The notes below the pieces were generated by a model. The model did no database searches. It was not told where the DNA came from and saw nothing but the letters and a program-made list of their open reading frames with translations. Positions 27,398-37,600 of a stretch of DNA of 64,000 nucleotides are shown piece by piece. This stretch comes from Pseudocolwellia agarivorans (GTDB lineage Bacteria; Pseudomonadota; Gammaproteobacteria; Enterobacterales; Alteromonadaceae): NCBI RefSeq assembly GCF_002000085.1, contig NZ_MUZU01000010.1:167291-231290 (forward strand), read 5' to 3'. The first letter of the stretch is position 1. Each line of letters opens with the position of its first letter. The position numbers and the translations under genes are program-made.

Positions 27398-27796
27398 ATG
27401 GCAACGATAGCAGAAGCTCAATATGCACCAAGTATCAATCATAGTGCAGCTTTTACCATGGGTAACAATATTCTTGATAAATGGGGATGCTCTGCAGCTC
27501 AAAAACAAGCGATTTTAGGGATCCCAAAAAGTACTTTTCACCGTTATCAAAAAGATCCTAGCTCTGCCTCTTTAAGCAGCGATCAGCTTGAGCGTTTAAG
27601 CTATCTTGCTAATATTCATCAGGCATTAAGAATCATATTCTCAAACCCTGATAACGTATATGGCTTTATGAGTATGGCTAATAACAACCCATACTTTAAT
27701 GGGAAAAGTCCGCTATCTATTATTAGCACCGGAAACTTTGGCGCTTTATATGAAGTATTTAAGCGAATCGACAGCATGAGAAGCGGACAATGGTAG
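27398..27796 (+). CDS. Xre/MbcA/ParS-family antitoxin
   Basis: This 132-residue protein is the antitoxin of a RES-Xre module. It has an N-terminal helical Xre-like domain (ILDKWGCSAAQKQAILGIPKSTFHRYQKDP, residues ~27-56) and a C-terminal toxin-binding (DUF2384) domain, recognisable from ERLSYLANIHQALRIIFSNPDNVYGFM and the N-P-x-F-x-G-x-S-P-L segment NPYFNGKSPLSII. It would bind the toxin and repress the operon. GGGAG lies upstream. Its end overlaps the toxin start by 7 bases. Confidence 0.9.
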   Translation: MATIAEAQYAPSINHSAAFTMGNNILDKWGCSAAQKQAILGIPKSTFHRYQKDPSSASLSSDQLERLSYLANIHQALRIIFSNPDNVYGFMSMANNNPYFNGKSPLSIISTGNFGALYEVFKRIDSMRSGQW

Positions 27797-28467
27797 AGCA
27801 GAAGCGCGTATCTTTCTCTAAACAAGCCTCTTATCGCATGGTTAACTCAAAGTTTCCGCCAATTACCTTGTTCGACGATGTAATAGACGAAACCGACTTT
27901 GAAACGGCATACGCTCTGCAAGCATTAACCAATCCCAGACATCTTGATGAACTTGGTGATCTAAACCTTATTCCAACCAATGAAATACCTTTTGGTATAA
28001 CAGGGGTAAACTATGTTACGGCGCCATTTACCCATGTTACCCCCGACGGCTCTCGTTTTAGTGATGGCTCATTCGGTGTCTTGTATCTTGCTGATACTGC
28101 GGAAACCGCGATAGCAGAAACTCGATACCACCAAGAAAAGTATTTTCGTAATGTTGAAGGGCTCCACTACGACACTGTTGATATGCGATGCCTTAAAGTA
28201 AAGTTCTCAGCAGAACTTATTGATGCTGTTTCACTTGATGATATTCATACACCTGATGATTACACCGCCTCTAGAATTTTTGGCGCTAAAGTAAAAAAAG
28301 CAGAAGAAGCAGGTATTCAATATCGTTCAGTTAGACATAAAGGCGCTGTTTGTTGGGGACTCATGTCTCCCGTACATGTTGAGTCAGCGGTTCAAACGCA
28401 ACACTTTGAATTTGTATTTGATGGTAAAGGTATTTCAAAGGTTCGTGAACTGACTATGGAGTGTTAA
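27790..28467 (+). CDS. RES-domain toxin (NAD+-degrading)
   Basis: This 225-residue protein carries the RES family residues: Arg in SYRMVNSKFP near residue 16, Glu in TAIAETRYHQEK near residue 114, and Ser in YRSVRHKGAVCWGL near residue 180. RES toxins resemble ADP-ribosyltransferases and deplete NAD+. The gene overlaps the antitoxin gene by 7 bases and both share one promoter. All key residues and the length appear intact, so the module looks functional. It is followed within 53 bases by an attC-like element. Confidence 0.92.
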   Translation: MVEQKRVSFSKQASYRMVNSKFPPITLFDDVIDETDFETAYALQALTNPRHLDELGDLNLIPTNEIPFGITGVNYVTAPFTHVTPDGSRFSDGSFGVLYLADTAETAIAETRYHQEKYFRNVEGLHYDTVDMRCLKVKFSAELIDAVSLDDIHTPDDYTASRIFGAKVKKAEEAGIQYRSVRHKGAVCWGLMSPVHVESAVQTQHFEFVFDGKGISKVRELTMEC

Positions 28468-28519
28468 CGGTTGGGGTTGATTAATCAGAACTACCAGTCA
28501 TTATCATTCAACATTGCTA

Positions 28520-28675
28520 TATAACAAGACATGTAAGATCACTTTGTGCACATTGAAGACATTAGACTAAAATTTTTAGCTATATATTTTCTAATGAGTT
28601 GTAAAACGTATTTATGACCCAATAGTGATATTAATGTGTATCTGCCCCCTTTTACTTTAATGATATGCGTTATAG
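28520..28675 (+). repeat. Probable degenerate attC site 1
   Basis: The element opens with TATAACAAG, exactly like the two clear attC sites at 63.5 and 63.8 kb, and ends with GCGTTATAG at 28667-28675. The ends pair imperfectly over about 18 bases and an inner CATTAGA/TCTAATG pair flanks AT-rich sequence. The next gene starts 18 bases after the core, which is typical cassette spacing. At 156 bases it is long for an attC. Confidence 0.45.
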
Positions 28676-28686
28676 GGAAAGTGAGC

Positions 28687-29511
28687 ATGATCGAAATATT
28701 TAACTCAAATCTTAAAAATTACATAGCAAGCGAGTTGGAAAAGCAGTGTATTCATTATTCTGAAGAATTAGGTCTTCGGAGTAATTTTATGCTCCTCATT
28801 AACCGTCTTCGTAGAACTCCAATCGCTCAAAAGCGAAATGTAATTGAGTCATCGGTATTTAACTGCCCTCAAGAACATATGATCGAATATCAAAAGTTTA
28901 TCCATCTAGTTGAATCTGGCAGCCCTCTTTTAAAATTTTGCAGTAGAAAAAACTTTAAAAAATCTGGCGGAGGAAATGATCCATTATTTGATGATTGGGG
29001 TATCGTTCATTTTCACTTTGTCGAAGGTGGAACTAAAGAGTTAATGTTTGCAATAATAGAGCCAGAAACTATATATTTGTTGGCAGTCTTACCCCACAAT
29101 GACGTATGGCATAATACGCAATTAGTTGAAATTGTTCATAATGACTTTCCCTTTCTGATTGCTCACTTGAAGCTAAGTGACCAAAAAGAAGTAACTACAG
29201 CTGAAGATCATAAACAGGCTCGTAAATTAGGGATAAACCATCCTATCGTACTTAGTGATGGTTCCTCATATTACCCTCCAGGGCTAGGTGTTTTGACTAA
29301 AAAAGAGTCAAGCCATGACACTATGGCTTGGATGGGTCTTTCGAGACAAATAAAAGCGTATGCTCAATATATTAACATTACATATGGTCATGATGTTGAA
29401 AGTCACAAGTTAAGTTTTGCTTTAGGTTTTTCTTACGATCAACACCAACAACTGTTTCTTGTACAGTGCAAGACGAGCTGCGGTATGATAATTCCGTTTC
29501 AAGGTTTTTAA
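28687..29511 (+). CDS. Cassette-like gene of unknown function (274 residues)
   Basis: I do not recognise the product. It is soluble, with a charged helical N-terminus (NSNLKNYIASELEKQCIHYSE) and mixed alpha/beta body. Segments DPLFDDWGIVHFHFVEGG and VLPHNDVWHNTQLVEIVHNDFP are rich in Asp/His and might form a metal or nuclease site, but no known motif fits. The ATG at 28687 has AGGGAAAG upstream and is preferred over in-frame ATGs at 28636 and 28660. The gene starts 18 bases after one attC-like core, and its TAA stop lies inside the left end of the next, as in integron cassettes. Confidence 0.6.
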   Translation: MIEIFNSNLKNYIASELEKQCIHYSEELGLRSNFMLLINRLRRTPIAQKRNVIESSVFNCPQEHMIEYQKFIHLVESGSPLLKFCSRKNFKKSGGGNDPLFDDWGIVHFHFVEGGTKELMFAIIEPETIYLLAVLPHNDVWHNTQLVEIVHNDFPFLIAHLKLSDQKEVTTAEDHKQARKLGINHPIVLSDGSSYYPPGLGVLTKKESSHDTMAWMGLSRQIKAYAQYINITYGHDVESHKLSFALGFSYDQHQQLFLVQCKTSCGMIIPFQGF

Positions 29512-29576
29512 CGGAACAAAACCTAATCCACATATCAAGTTTATAAATGGCTAATGTCTTGTTTGTGGCGTTAGTT
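29506..29576 (+). repeat. Probable attC site 2 (about 70 bases)
   Basis: TTTTAAC at 29506-29512 overlaps the stop of the previous gene and GTTAGTT at 29570-29576 forms the right core. The arms pair imperfectly: TAACGG, ACAAA and CTAATCC on the left against GGCTAATG, TTTGT and GCGTTA on the right. Size and layout match short attC sites. The next ATG is 23 bases beyond the core. Confidence 0.5.
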
Positions 29577-29598
29577 ACAAGGAATAAATATAAAGCGA

Positions 29599-30288
29599 AT
29601 GAGTAATATTAATCTAATTGATTTGCGAATTGATATAATGCGAGAAGTTTTAAGTTTATGCGCAATAAACACTTCAGATGATTTCGATTATCAAGTTATT
29701 TCAATATTCGAATTAGAAAATATACGTGACTATGGATTTGTAATAGATTCTTTGTATTTGCTCGAAGACACTCAACTAGCTAAGGATGACTTCTACAAAA
29801 ATGGAATTAATGTACATGAATCGAGAAACGCAAAATTTGGTGAAGCATATTTGCGTATGTACGGAATATTCAATGCTTGTTATCTACAGCTACAGGCTTT
29901 AATAGCACTAACTTCTAAATTGAAAATACCATTTTCAAAGAGTGAAGCAAACCAGTTACCAATTTTTCAATTTAGGACATATTACGCTTCACATACTGTA
30001 AACACAGGATATAGCTCTGACAGACGTTCTTATATTATTAACCGAGATGCTCTATTGGGTGGTTCTGTTGAAGGGTATTCGTCAAATACAAATGGCGAAG
30101 ATCATTTTGCAAAGGCAAACATTCTCGAACTCTTACATGAGTGGGATCAATTCTTAGCCAAAAATCTTAAATCCATTTCATCAAAGTTTACTGATAAAAT
30201 CGAATTGATTCCTCACGATGAATTCGATTTATCAGAGGTCATAAAGCTTATAAAGTTAGAAGCTGAAACAGAATCAAAATACACCTAG
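29599..30288 (+). CDS. Cassette-like gene of unknown function (229 residues)
   Basis: I do not recognise this soluble, mostly helical protein. It opens with LIDLRIDIMREVLSLCAIN, has the helical stretch YLRMYGIFNACYLQLQALIALTSKL near residues 87-107, a tyrosine- and serine-rich middle, and an acidic C-terminus. No membrane helix or known catalytic motif is visible. It begins 23 bases after an attC-like core and is followed by a hairpin and by a second partial copy of the attC-like sequence. Base composition matches the neighbours. The arrangement suggests accessory cargo. Confidence 0.55.
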   Translation: MSNINLIDLRIDIMREVLSLCAINTSDDFDYQVISIFELENIRDYGFVIDSLYLLEDTQLAKDDFYKNGINVHESRNAKFGEAYLRMYGIFNACYLQLQALIALTSKLKIPFSKSEANQLPIFQFRTYYASHTVNTGYSSDRRSYIINRDALLGGSVEGYSSNTNGEDHFAKANILELLHEWDQFLAKNLKSISSKFTDKIELIPHDEFDLSEVIKLIKLEAETESKYT

Positions 30289-30328
30289 GAACTTCAAACT
30301 GAAAAATACAGTTGGCTTTTGCTCCTGC

Positions 30329-30352
30329 AATAGCTTATTTTAATAAGCTATT
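30329..30352 (+). terminator. Hairpin after the 229-residue gene
   Basis: Perfect 11-base arms AATAGCTTATT and AATAAGCTATT lie 40 bases after the stop codon with only two bases between them. The sequence continues ATTTATCTC, a weak T tract. A terminator is likely. Confidence 0.55.
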
Positions 30353-30380
30353 ATTTATCTCTTAGTAAGGCGCTATCGAT

Positions 30381-30426
30381 ACAAAACCTAATCCAAATTA
30401 ACGCTACAGATTAAATGATAATGTCT
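30381..30426 (+). repeat. Partial second copy of the attC-like sequence
   Basis: ACAAAACCTAATCCA at 30381-30395 and TAATGTCT at 30419-30426 repeat the same two blocks at 29516-29530 and 29552-29559 with nearly equal spacing (38 and 36 bases). The right end with the GCGTTAG core is missing, and the brnT remnant begins about 12 bases later. The two copies therefore flank the 229-residue gene as direct repeats. Confidence 0.55.
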
Positions 30427-30438
30427 CAAAAATGATAA

Positions 30439-30630
30439 AAATCACTCTGGGACGATCCTTATTTAGTCGAAATTCCTGCTAATACGAGCGATGAACCGCG
30501 CTTTGTTATTATTGCATTTTATAATGGTAAGCACTGGTCAGCTGTTATTACATATCGAGATAATAATATCCGCATAATTTCAGTTAGGCGTTCTAGAACA
30601 AACGAGGTGAAATTTTATGAAAGCTTCTGA
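30439..30630 (+). pseudogene. brnT: 5'-truncated BrnT-type toxin gene
   Basis: The frame gives WDDPYLVEIPANTSDEPRFV... and ends RIISVRRSRTNEVKFYES, which matches the C-terminal two thirds of BrnT toxins (the DDP, E-R-F and R-I-I-S-x-R-x-x-x-x-x-E segments). BrnT is a RelE-like ribonuclease. The usual first ~35 residues are missing: an in-frame stop lies at 30436-30438 and no start codon is available. The end overlaps brnA by 14 bases, the normal layout of a brnT-brnA operon. The break lies next to the partial attC-like repeat. Confidence 0.8.
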
Positions 30631-30862
30631 TTTCGATAAAGAGTTTGATGATGGTAATGATGTGCTTGCCAACTTAGATTTATCTAAAGCTAAACGAACA
30701 ACGCAAGTGACCAAAAGGGTAAATGTTGATTTTCCTGAATGGATGTTAGATTCACTCGATCGTGAAGCAAGCCGTGTTGGCGTCACCAGACAATCAATTA
30801 TTAAAGTGTGGTTGGCTGAACGTATTGAGAGTTTAAATAAGCATCAATTTAAGCATGAGTAA
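30617..30862 (+). CDS. brnA: BrnA-type antitoxin, orphaned
   Basis: This 81-residue protein has the C-terminal ribbon-helix-helix of BrnA antitoxins: TKRVNVDFPEWMLDSLDREA followed by GVTRQSIIKVWLAERIE. BrnA binds BrnT and represses the operon. The gene appears complete with GAGGTGAAA upstream of the ATG. Its toxin partner is truncated, so it is now an orphan that may have lost its promoter or be read from upstream. It could still act against a related toxin elsewhere. Confidence 0.85.
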   Translation: MKASDFDKEFDDGNDVLANLDLSKAKRTTQVTKRVNVDFPEWMLDSLDREASRVGVTRQSIIKVWLAERIESLNKHQFKHE

Positions 30863-31042
30863 TGAGTGCTATTTATCAAGTAAAACGACTTGGTTAAGAG
30901 TGAGGTTATTGTTAAAGCCTCCTCTTAATCAAAAAACATACAACGCCTTTAAACTATCCTCAATAAATCCTTATTTTAACTCGTATTATCCCTATGCTTA
31001 TGGTTAAATTTACTTAATTAAAATCCATAAGAAAGGTATCGT

Positions 31043-34000
31043 GTGATCTATCTTTATCCCGCTAATAAAATGGAAAATTTGTTAGTACTTTTAGATAAAA
31101 TCCAACAGGTTTCACCACTTCCTATTTTCTCCAAAGACGTTATTGTTGTGCAAAATGCGGGTATGCAGCATTGGCTTAACATGTCGTTGGCAAAACAACG
31201 TGGTATCAGTATGAATATTGGTTACGCGTTACCGTCTCAGTTTTTATGGAAGCTAGTCAGGTCAATAGCTAGCGAAGAAGATGTGCCTGATCAATCGCCT
31301 TTCTCTCGTGAAGTACTCGCATGGCGAATTTTTACGTTATTTGCTCAGCCAGAAGTGATGAATGATGCTGATTTTGATACAGCAACTCAGTATTGGCGAT
31401 CGCACACTTCACCTTCAAAAAAACAGTCATCGAACAATCAAGTAAACGCCAGTTCAACTACTGATGTAGAACAGGGCGTAGATTTGCCACCTGAGTTTGC
31501 AGACAAAATAACAAATACAGAACAATTAAAGCGTTATCAGCTTGCTTGCCAAATGGCCGATTTGTTTGAACAATATTTAATCTTTAGACCTACCTGGATT
31601 GATGCTTGGGAAAACGGAAACTTTACTGAGGGTTTTGTGCAAGGCGAACAATCAGACGCGGCTGAAATTGCTCAATGGCAAGGTAAGTTGTGGCACTTGT
31701 TAACACGCGAGCAATCGTATAATCCTATTACCTTAATTGAACAAGCCATTACTCAACTTAATGCGGGCTGTTTTGATCAACAACAGTTAAAAAACAGCTT
31801 ACCTAAACGTATTTCGTTTTTTGGTATTAATATTATGGCGCCTATGTGGTTGTCGTTTGTTAATGAACTTAGCGAATATGTTGATGTACACTTTTTTCAT
31901 TTAAACCCGTGTTATGCCTATTGGGGCGATGTAATTACTGAAAAACAAGCGATTAAGTCTATTCAACAATGGGTAGACGGTTTCGACGATATTACTCAGT
32001 CGGTGGGTAATCCGCTATTGGCTAATTTAGGTCAGCAAGGCCGCGAGTTTATGGCCTTGTTGCACGGTTACAGTACAATTAATATTGATGCTTTTGAGGA
32101 TATTCACGACGAGTTAAATAATGAATCGAGTGATACCTCAGATAATACATCAAGTAATAACACCCCAACACAAGCCAGTGTTTTACAGCAAGTACAGCAC
32201 GACATTTTAACGCTAACAGATGCGCGTAATGCACCCGTTGAACAACGCGATAACTCTATTGTATTTACCAGTTGTCATAGTGCTTTAAGAGAAGTACAAG
32301 GGTTGCACGATTGGTTGTTGCATCAATTTAATAACGACAGCACGTTAACACCCAAAGACATTTTAGTTATGTGTCCGCAGGTAGAAGAATACGCACCTTA
32401 TGTAAATGCTGTTTTTGCCCGAGGTTGGCAAGACTTTGACGATAAAGTACCGCCGTTGCCTTGTTCAATTGCTGATCGTGTTAGTAAAGATTCAGAACCT
32501 GTTGTTGCTGCGTTTTCAGACTTGCTTACTTTGCCTGATAGCCGATTTCAGGTGTCGCAGTTGTTATCGTTTCTTCGTATTCCGGCTATGCAAACCAAGT
32601 TTGATTTAAGTATTGAAGACATTGATAAAATTTCAGTGTGGTTAGATCACGCCTCTATTCATTGGGGGCTTGATGAAGAGCATAAACAGCACACCCTTAA
32701 AACCCATGCCGTTTCAAATAACTTTACATGGCAGCAAGGTTTATCACGTTTATTGCGTGGCTTTGCGTTTGGCGATGTCGAAACCATTTACGATGAGCAA
32801 TTATTATTACCCACAGTAGAAGGCAACGATGCCGAGTTACTTGGGCAGTTAATGCTGATATTAGAGCAACTGCAACAGTTTTCGTTTAGCTTAACTAAAG
32901 AACGTACCGCAACTGAATGGCAAACTTTTTTAACTACCCTGATTAACGAGTTATTTGATACCAGCAATGACGACGGTTTTACCATTGTGACTCATGCGAT
33001 TGAGTCGTTAATTGATTATTGCTTACACGCTAAATTTGAAGAGAAAATTGATTTACTGATAGTGCGCGATTTTTTAAATCAGCATTTTAGCCAACCAGAT
33101 CCCGGCAAGCAGTTTATTGTGGGCCAAGTAACGTTTTGTTCTATGTTACCTATGCGCAGTATTCCTTTTAAAGTGATTGCGATATTGGGCTTAAACGATG
33201 GTTTATTTCCAAGGCAACGTCAGCCATTAAGTTTCGATTTAATGTCGATAACGCCTGCTATGTTAGGTGATAGATCGCGACGTGGCGACGATAGGTATTT
33301 ATTTTTAGAAGCAATTATTTCTGCCAGGCAATCCCTTTACTTAAGTTATCAAGGTAAAAACATTAAAAACAACGCGCCTAAACAAGCGTCGTTAGTATTA
33401 AAAGAATTAATGGAGTATTTAACTTTAGGTTACGGTTGGGCTTTATCTGAAGAGGGTGCAGAAGACGCTGACGTAAGCGATAATACGTCTCCCGATGGTA
33501 AGTTAAGGCATTTACCTATGCAGCCTTTTAGTCATAAAAATTACCAAGGTTTGTTAAAAAGCTTTGATAACCATTGGCTAAACTTAGCGCGACTATCAAG
33601 CAAAGAGAATGCAGCGCAAGGTCATAACTTATCATCAGGCATTGATATTCCTTTACCCGAATCAGACTTAATAGAATATTCAGCTGCCGATGCTTGTTAT
33701 GTTATGCATGTTGAGTTGTCGCAGCTTATTGCCTTTTTTCAACATCCTTCAAGATACTTTGCTAGAAAACAGCTCAACCTGAATTTTGATCATTATTCGT
33801 TAGAGTTAGACGATGTAGAGCCGTTTGAGTTTGACCGATTACAAAGCTATTTATTACGTGAACAATTAATAAAAGCTCAACTTACCGATGATGAAAGCAC
33901 AATAGAAGCCGCAGAGCAGGCGGTTCAACAATGCTTAAAAGCGGCAGCACTTTCGGGTAAATTTCCTGAAGCGGCAACCCGAGATATAACCTTTGAAAGT

Positions 34001-34675
34001 TGGAAGTTAGACAGCGAAAATTTTAGTCAAACCATTACAGAGCATAACGGTAAAATTAAACATAAAGAAGACTGTGCAATAACATTCGATTTAGATGCAC
34101 AAACCTCGCAATTGCTAATACAAAAGTTAACAGGTAACAGTAGTTCAGCGGGTGTTAAAGTAAAAATATCGACTAAGTTACCTATAAGTGACGACAAGTT
34201 AGTGTTTTATCGCAGCAGTTCGCCTAAGTTTAAAGATTTTATCACCTTGTATTTTCATCAATGTGTGTTGGCTATTGCGAAAGAGCAATTAGCTGAAAAA
34301 GCATCACTTATTGAAGGTGTTACCGCCACACATGGTTTTTACTTTGATACCAAGAGTCAGAAAGTAACGCAGTTTAAATATGGCGAAATAGTAGACCCTA
34401 AAGCTCAGTTACTTAAGTTTATTCAACAATATATTGTCGGTTTGCAACAGCCGTTATTAGTGAATGGTGAAATTGCTGAAAAAGCCTTTAAAGCTAAAGT
34501 GTTTGAACAAGCGCAATTCGAACTTTATTGGAGCGATCCTAATTCGATGATGTCGTTAGGTGACGATCCTTATATTCATTACTTTTGGCCACAATGCCCT
34601 AACTACGAAGAGGTTCAACCTAACATTGAGTATTTATACCTTGATGTTTTTAACGCAAGGGAGCAAATAAAGTAA
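31043..34675 (+). CDS. recC: Exodeoxyribonuclease V gamma subunit RecC
   Basis: This 1210-residue protein is the Chi-recognising subunit of RecBCD, which processes double-strand DNA ends for repair and degrades foreign DNA. It begins IYLYPANKMENLLVLL and has the typical N-terminal VVQNAGMQHWLNMSLAKQ, a helicase-like middle without working Walker motifs, and the conserved CSMLPMRSIPFKVIAILGLN and DRSRRGDDRYLFLEAI blocks. It starts with GTG at 31043 with GAAAGG upstream. Its stop codon shares one base with the recB start. Length is normal for the family. Confidence 0.95.
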   Translation: MIYLYPANKMENLLVLLDKIQQVSPLPIFSKDVIVVQNAGMQHWLNMSLAKQRGISMNIGYALPSQFLWKLVRSIASEEDVPDQSPFSREVLAWRIFTLFAQPEVMNDADFDTATQYWRSHTSPSKKQSSNNQVNASSTTDVEQGVDLPPEFADKITNTEQLKRYQLACQMADLFEQYLIFRPTWIDAWENGNFTEGFVQGEQSDAAEIAQWQGKLWHLLTREQSYNPITLIEQAITQLNAGCFDQQQLKNSLPKRISFFGINIMAPMWLSFVNELSEYVDVHFFHLNPCYAYWGDVITEKQAIKSIQQWVDGFDDITQSVGNPLLANLGQQGREFMALLHGYSTINIDAFEDIHDELNNESSDTSDNTSSNNTPTQASVLQQVQHDILTLTDARNAPVEQRDNSIVFTSCHSALREVQGLHDWLLHQFNNDSTLTPKDILVMCPQVEEYAPYVNAVFARGWQDFDDKVPPLPCSIADRVSKDSEPVVAAFSDLLTLPDSRFQVSQLLSFLRIPAMQTKFDLSIEDIDKISVWLDHASIHWGLDEEHKQHTLKTHAVSNNFTWQQGLSRLLRGFAFGDVETIYDEQLLLPTVEGNDAELLGQLMLILEQLQQFSFSLTKERTATEWQTFLTTLINELFDTSNDDGFTIVTHAIESLIDYCLHAKFEEKIDLLIVRDFLNQHFSQPDPGKQFIVGQVTFCSMLPMRSIPFKVIAILGLNDGLFPRQRQPLSFDLMSITPAMLGDRSRRGDDRYLFLEAIISARQSLYLSYQGKNIKNNAPKQASLVLKELMEYLTLGYGWALSEEGAEDADVSDNTSPDGKLRHLPMQPFSHKNYQGLLKSFDNHWLNLARLSSKENAAQGHNLSSGIDIPLPESDLIEYSAADACYVMHVELSQLIAFFQHPSRYFARKQLNLNFDHYSLELDDVEPFEFDRLQSYLLREQLIKAQLTDDESTIEAAEQAVQQCLKAAALSGKFPEAATRDITFESWKLDSENFSQTITEHNGKIKHKEDCAITFDLDAQTSQLLIQKLTGNSSSAGVKVKISTKLPISDDKLVFYRSSSPKFKDFITLYFHQCVLAIAKEQLAEKASLIEGVTATHGFYFDTKSQKVTQFKYGEIVDPKAQLLKFIQQYIVGLQQPLLVNGEIAEKAFKAKVFEQAQFELYWSDPNSMMSLGDDPYIHYFWPQCPNYEEVQPNIEYLYLDVFNAREQIK

Positions 34676-37600
34676 TGGCTAATACGATGATTCAAAACCT
34701 AAGTGCTCATACTATTCCTTTGCAGGGTAAACATTTAATTGAAGCCAGCGCAGGAACAGGTAAAACCTTTAATATAACGCGCATTTATTTACGCTTACTG
34801 TTAGAGAAAAACCTAACGGTTGAACAAATATTAGTGATGACCTTCACTAAAGACGCAACTGAAGAACTACGCGGCCGAATAGACGCTTTTATCAGACAAG
34901 CTCTAAACGAGTGGGATACGTTATCAGTAGAAGATGAATATTTTATTGCCATAGCAAAACACGTTGAAGCCGCTGACGCCAAAATACGCTTAAAACAAGC
35001 GTTATTGTATTTAGATGAAGCGTCTATTTTTACCATTCATGGTTTTTGTAAAAGGGTGCTTACTCAACATGCTTTTACCAGCGGACAATCATTTAACTTA
35101 GCGATGGAGTCAGATTGTAACGATGTGCTGCTAGAAAGCACGCAAGATTGGTACAGAGTGTTAGCAAAGCAATCGTCAGAGCAATTTTTATTAATATCTG
35201 AGTTTTGGCCAACACCGCATGTATTTGTTAATCAGTTTGCTAAAGCAATCAATCAGGGGAATTCGAGTACATTAGATTTAATTGATGAAATTTCAGTTAT
35301 TGAAAACTTTATTGATATTGTTGTGCAAGCAAGAACCTCGTTACAAAATAATAACGCTGAATTAGTCGCGTATTTGGTTGATGTTAAAAAGGGCGCAGAC
35401 AGAGAAGTTAGACTACAAGAACTGAACGAATTAATTGATTGGCTGATTAAATTAGAAGAAGAACTGAAAACCAATATTCAATCAGCTTTGGTGTTAGCGA
35501 ATGGCAAAATGCCTGATGCTTTTATTGATGGAAAACGCTATTCACGTTCAGCCAATAAAGAAACATTACTCGCAATATTCGAACCCGTAAAACAAGTAAA
35601 AACGTTATGTAAAAGCTTGAACAAAAGCATTAATCGCGCGAAAGCTTTATCTGTTGTGAGAGACGGTATTTACTCTATACGTAAAGATGTAAACGATAAA
35701 AAGCTCACACGTGATTTAGTGAGCTTTGACGATTTAATTAGTCGCTTAGCTAATCAGTTAAGTGTAACGCGTAACGACAATACTATTGAATTTAAAGAAA
35801 ATAATTTAAACGTAGATGATGAGGCGAATAATAAGAATAACTCACTCGCAGAGTTGTTATTTAAGCAATATCCCGTTGCATTAGTGGATGAATTTCAAGA
35901 TACCGACCCTCAACAATTTACTATTTTACAAGCGATATATTATCAACAACCTACAGCTGCTCTTTATATGATTGGCGATCCTAAACAAGCCATTTATGGA
36001 TTCAGAGGCGGCGATGTATTTGCCTATTTAGCTGCACGTTCTGGTTGCGATTACCAATGGATAATGGACACCAATTGGCGTTCAAGCGAGTCGATGATTC
36101 AAGGTTACAATCGCTTATTTTATGGCAATAATTTAGACCAAGGCGCTACCGATGTTTTTAAATACAACATTGAATATATACCGGTAAAAGCATCGCCTAA
36201 AGCGGCCGAAAAACAATTAGCCGATGCGACTTTTAAAGCATTGCAGTTTGTGCATTTTACGCCAGAAAAAACTAGAGGTTCTGTTAATCAAGCTTTTAGA
36301 CCCACCATGGCCAAGTGGTGTGCACATGAAATTATTCGTTTACTGGGCTTAAATAACACAAGTAAGCATACAAGTGAGAACATTCAACCGCAAAATATCG
36401 CCATTCTAGTGCGCGACGGTGCCGAGGCGAGTGTAATAAAACAAGCATTAGATGATGCGGGTTTGGCCTCTGTATTTATGAGTAATCGTTCAAACTTATT
36501 AAAAAGTGCGCAAACACAACAATTGGTACAAGTACTTAAAGGTATTTTGTTTGTTGAAAACGACCGCTATTTTTCTGCGGCTTTAGCGTCTGACTTATTA
36601 GGTTTTACCGCGAATAAACTGTATGCACTTCAACAAGACGAACTTGCTTGGCAAAATCTTAAATTGTCTTTTGCTGCTTTAAAACAAGAGTGGGAAAGTA
36701 AAGGTTTTATCGGTATGGCGTTAAAGTTAATGCACGAACACTTTACTGCATTTATGCATGACAAAGACCGCGTATTAACTAACTTACTGCATTTGTTTGA
36801 ACTATTGCAATCAGCTAGTCAACGTCATAAACAACCGCAAGAGTTATTATATTGGTTTGAACAACAAACCCTACAAGACAACCCCGACATTGAAGCCGAG
36901 CTACGATTAGAAAGTGACGATGACTTGATCCGAATTGTGACTCAGCATGGCGCAAAAGGTTTGGAATATCCTATTGTATTTGTGCCTTTTGCTACACGTT
37001 TTAAAGATCCCCTTAAATTCGGTGCACGTGCGGTAACCTTTATTGAATATCATAACGAGCAAGGGCAACTAGCGTTAAGCTTAGATGGCACCGAAAAAGC
37101 CAAACAAGCCATGGCAGACGAAGCTTATGCTGAAGCAGTTCGACTTTTATACGTAGCGGTAACAAGAGCAGAGCAACGCTGTTATATGTTAACGGTTGAA
37201 TTTGATAAATGCGAAAACTCGCCATTAGGACAAGCCTTACATTGGCAAAAAGGTTGTGATATTGAGCAAAGTATTCTGCAATTAGTGGCTGATAACCCCG
37301 ATGATATTGCGCTTCTTACGATTAACGACATAGAAGCATTACAAAACGAAAATCTAACTTATATTGGTGAAGACTCAGCATTACAAGTGCAAAATATGCA
37401 AATGTTAGCTGCCGAAACTTTTCGTGGAAAAATTGAACGCGACTGGTGGCTAAGTTCTTTTTCAGCCTTGAGTAGAAACCTAAAACATAAAGGTGTATCA
37501 AGCCCTGATCGAGATAATGAGCTTAATAATCAAGAAGACGCTAGTTTAGCGCTGATGTTAAATGTTGCTCATAATTTGGTAGATATTCAACCGCCGAGCT

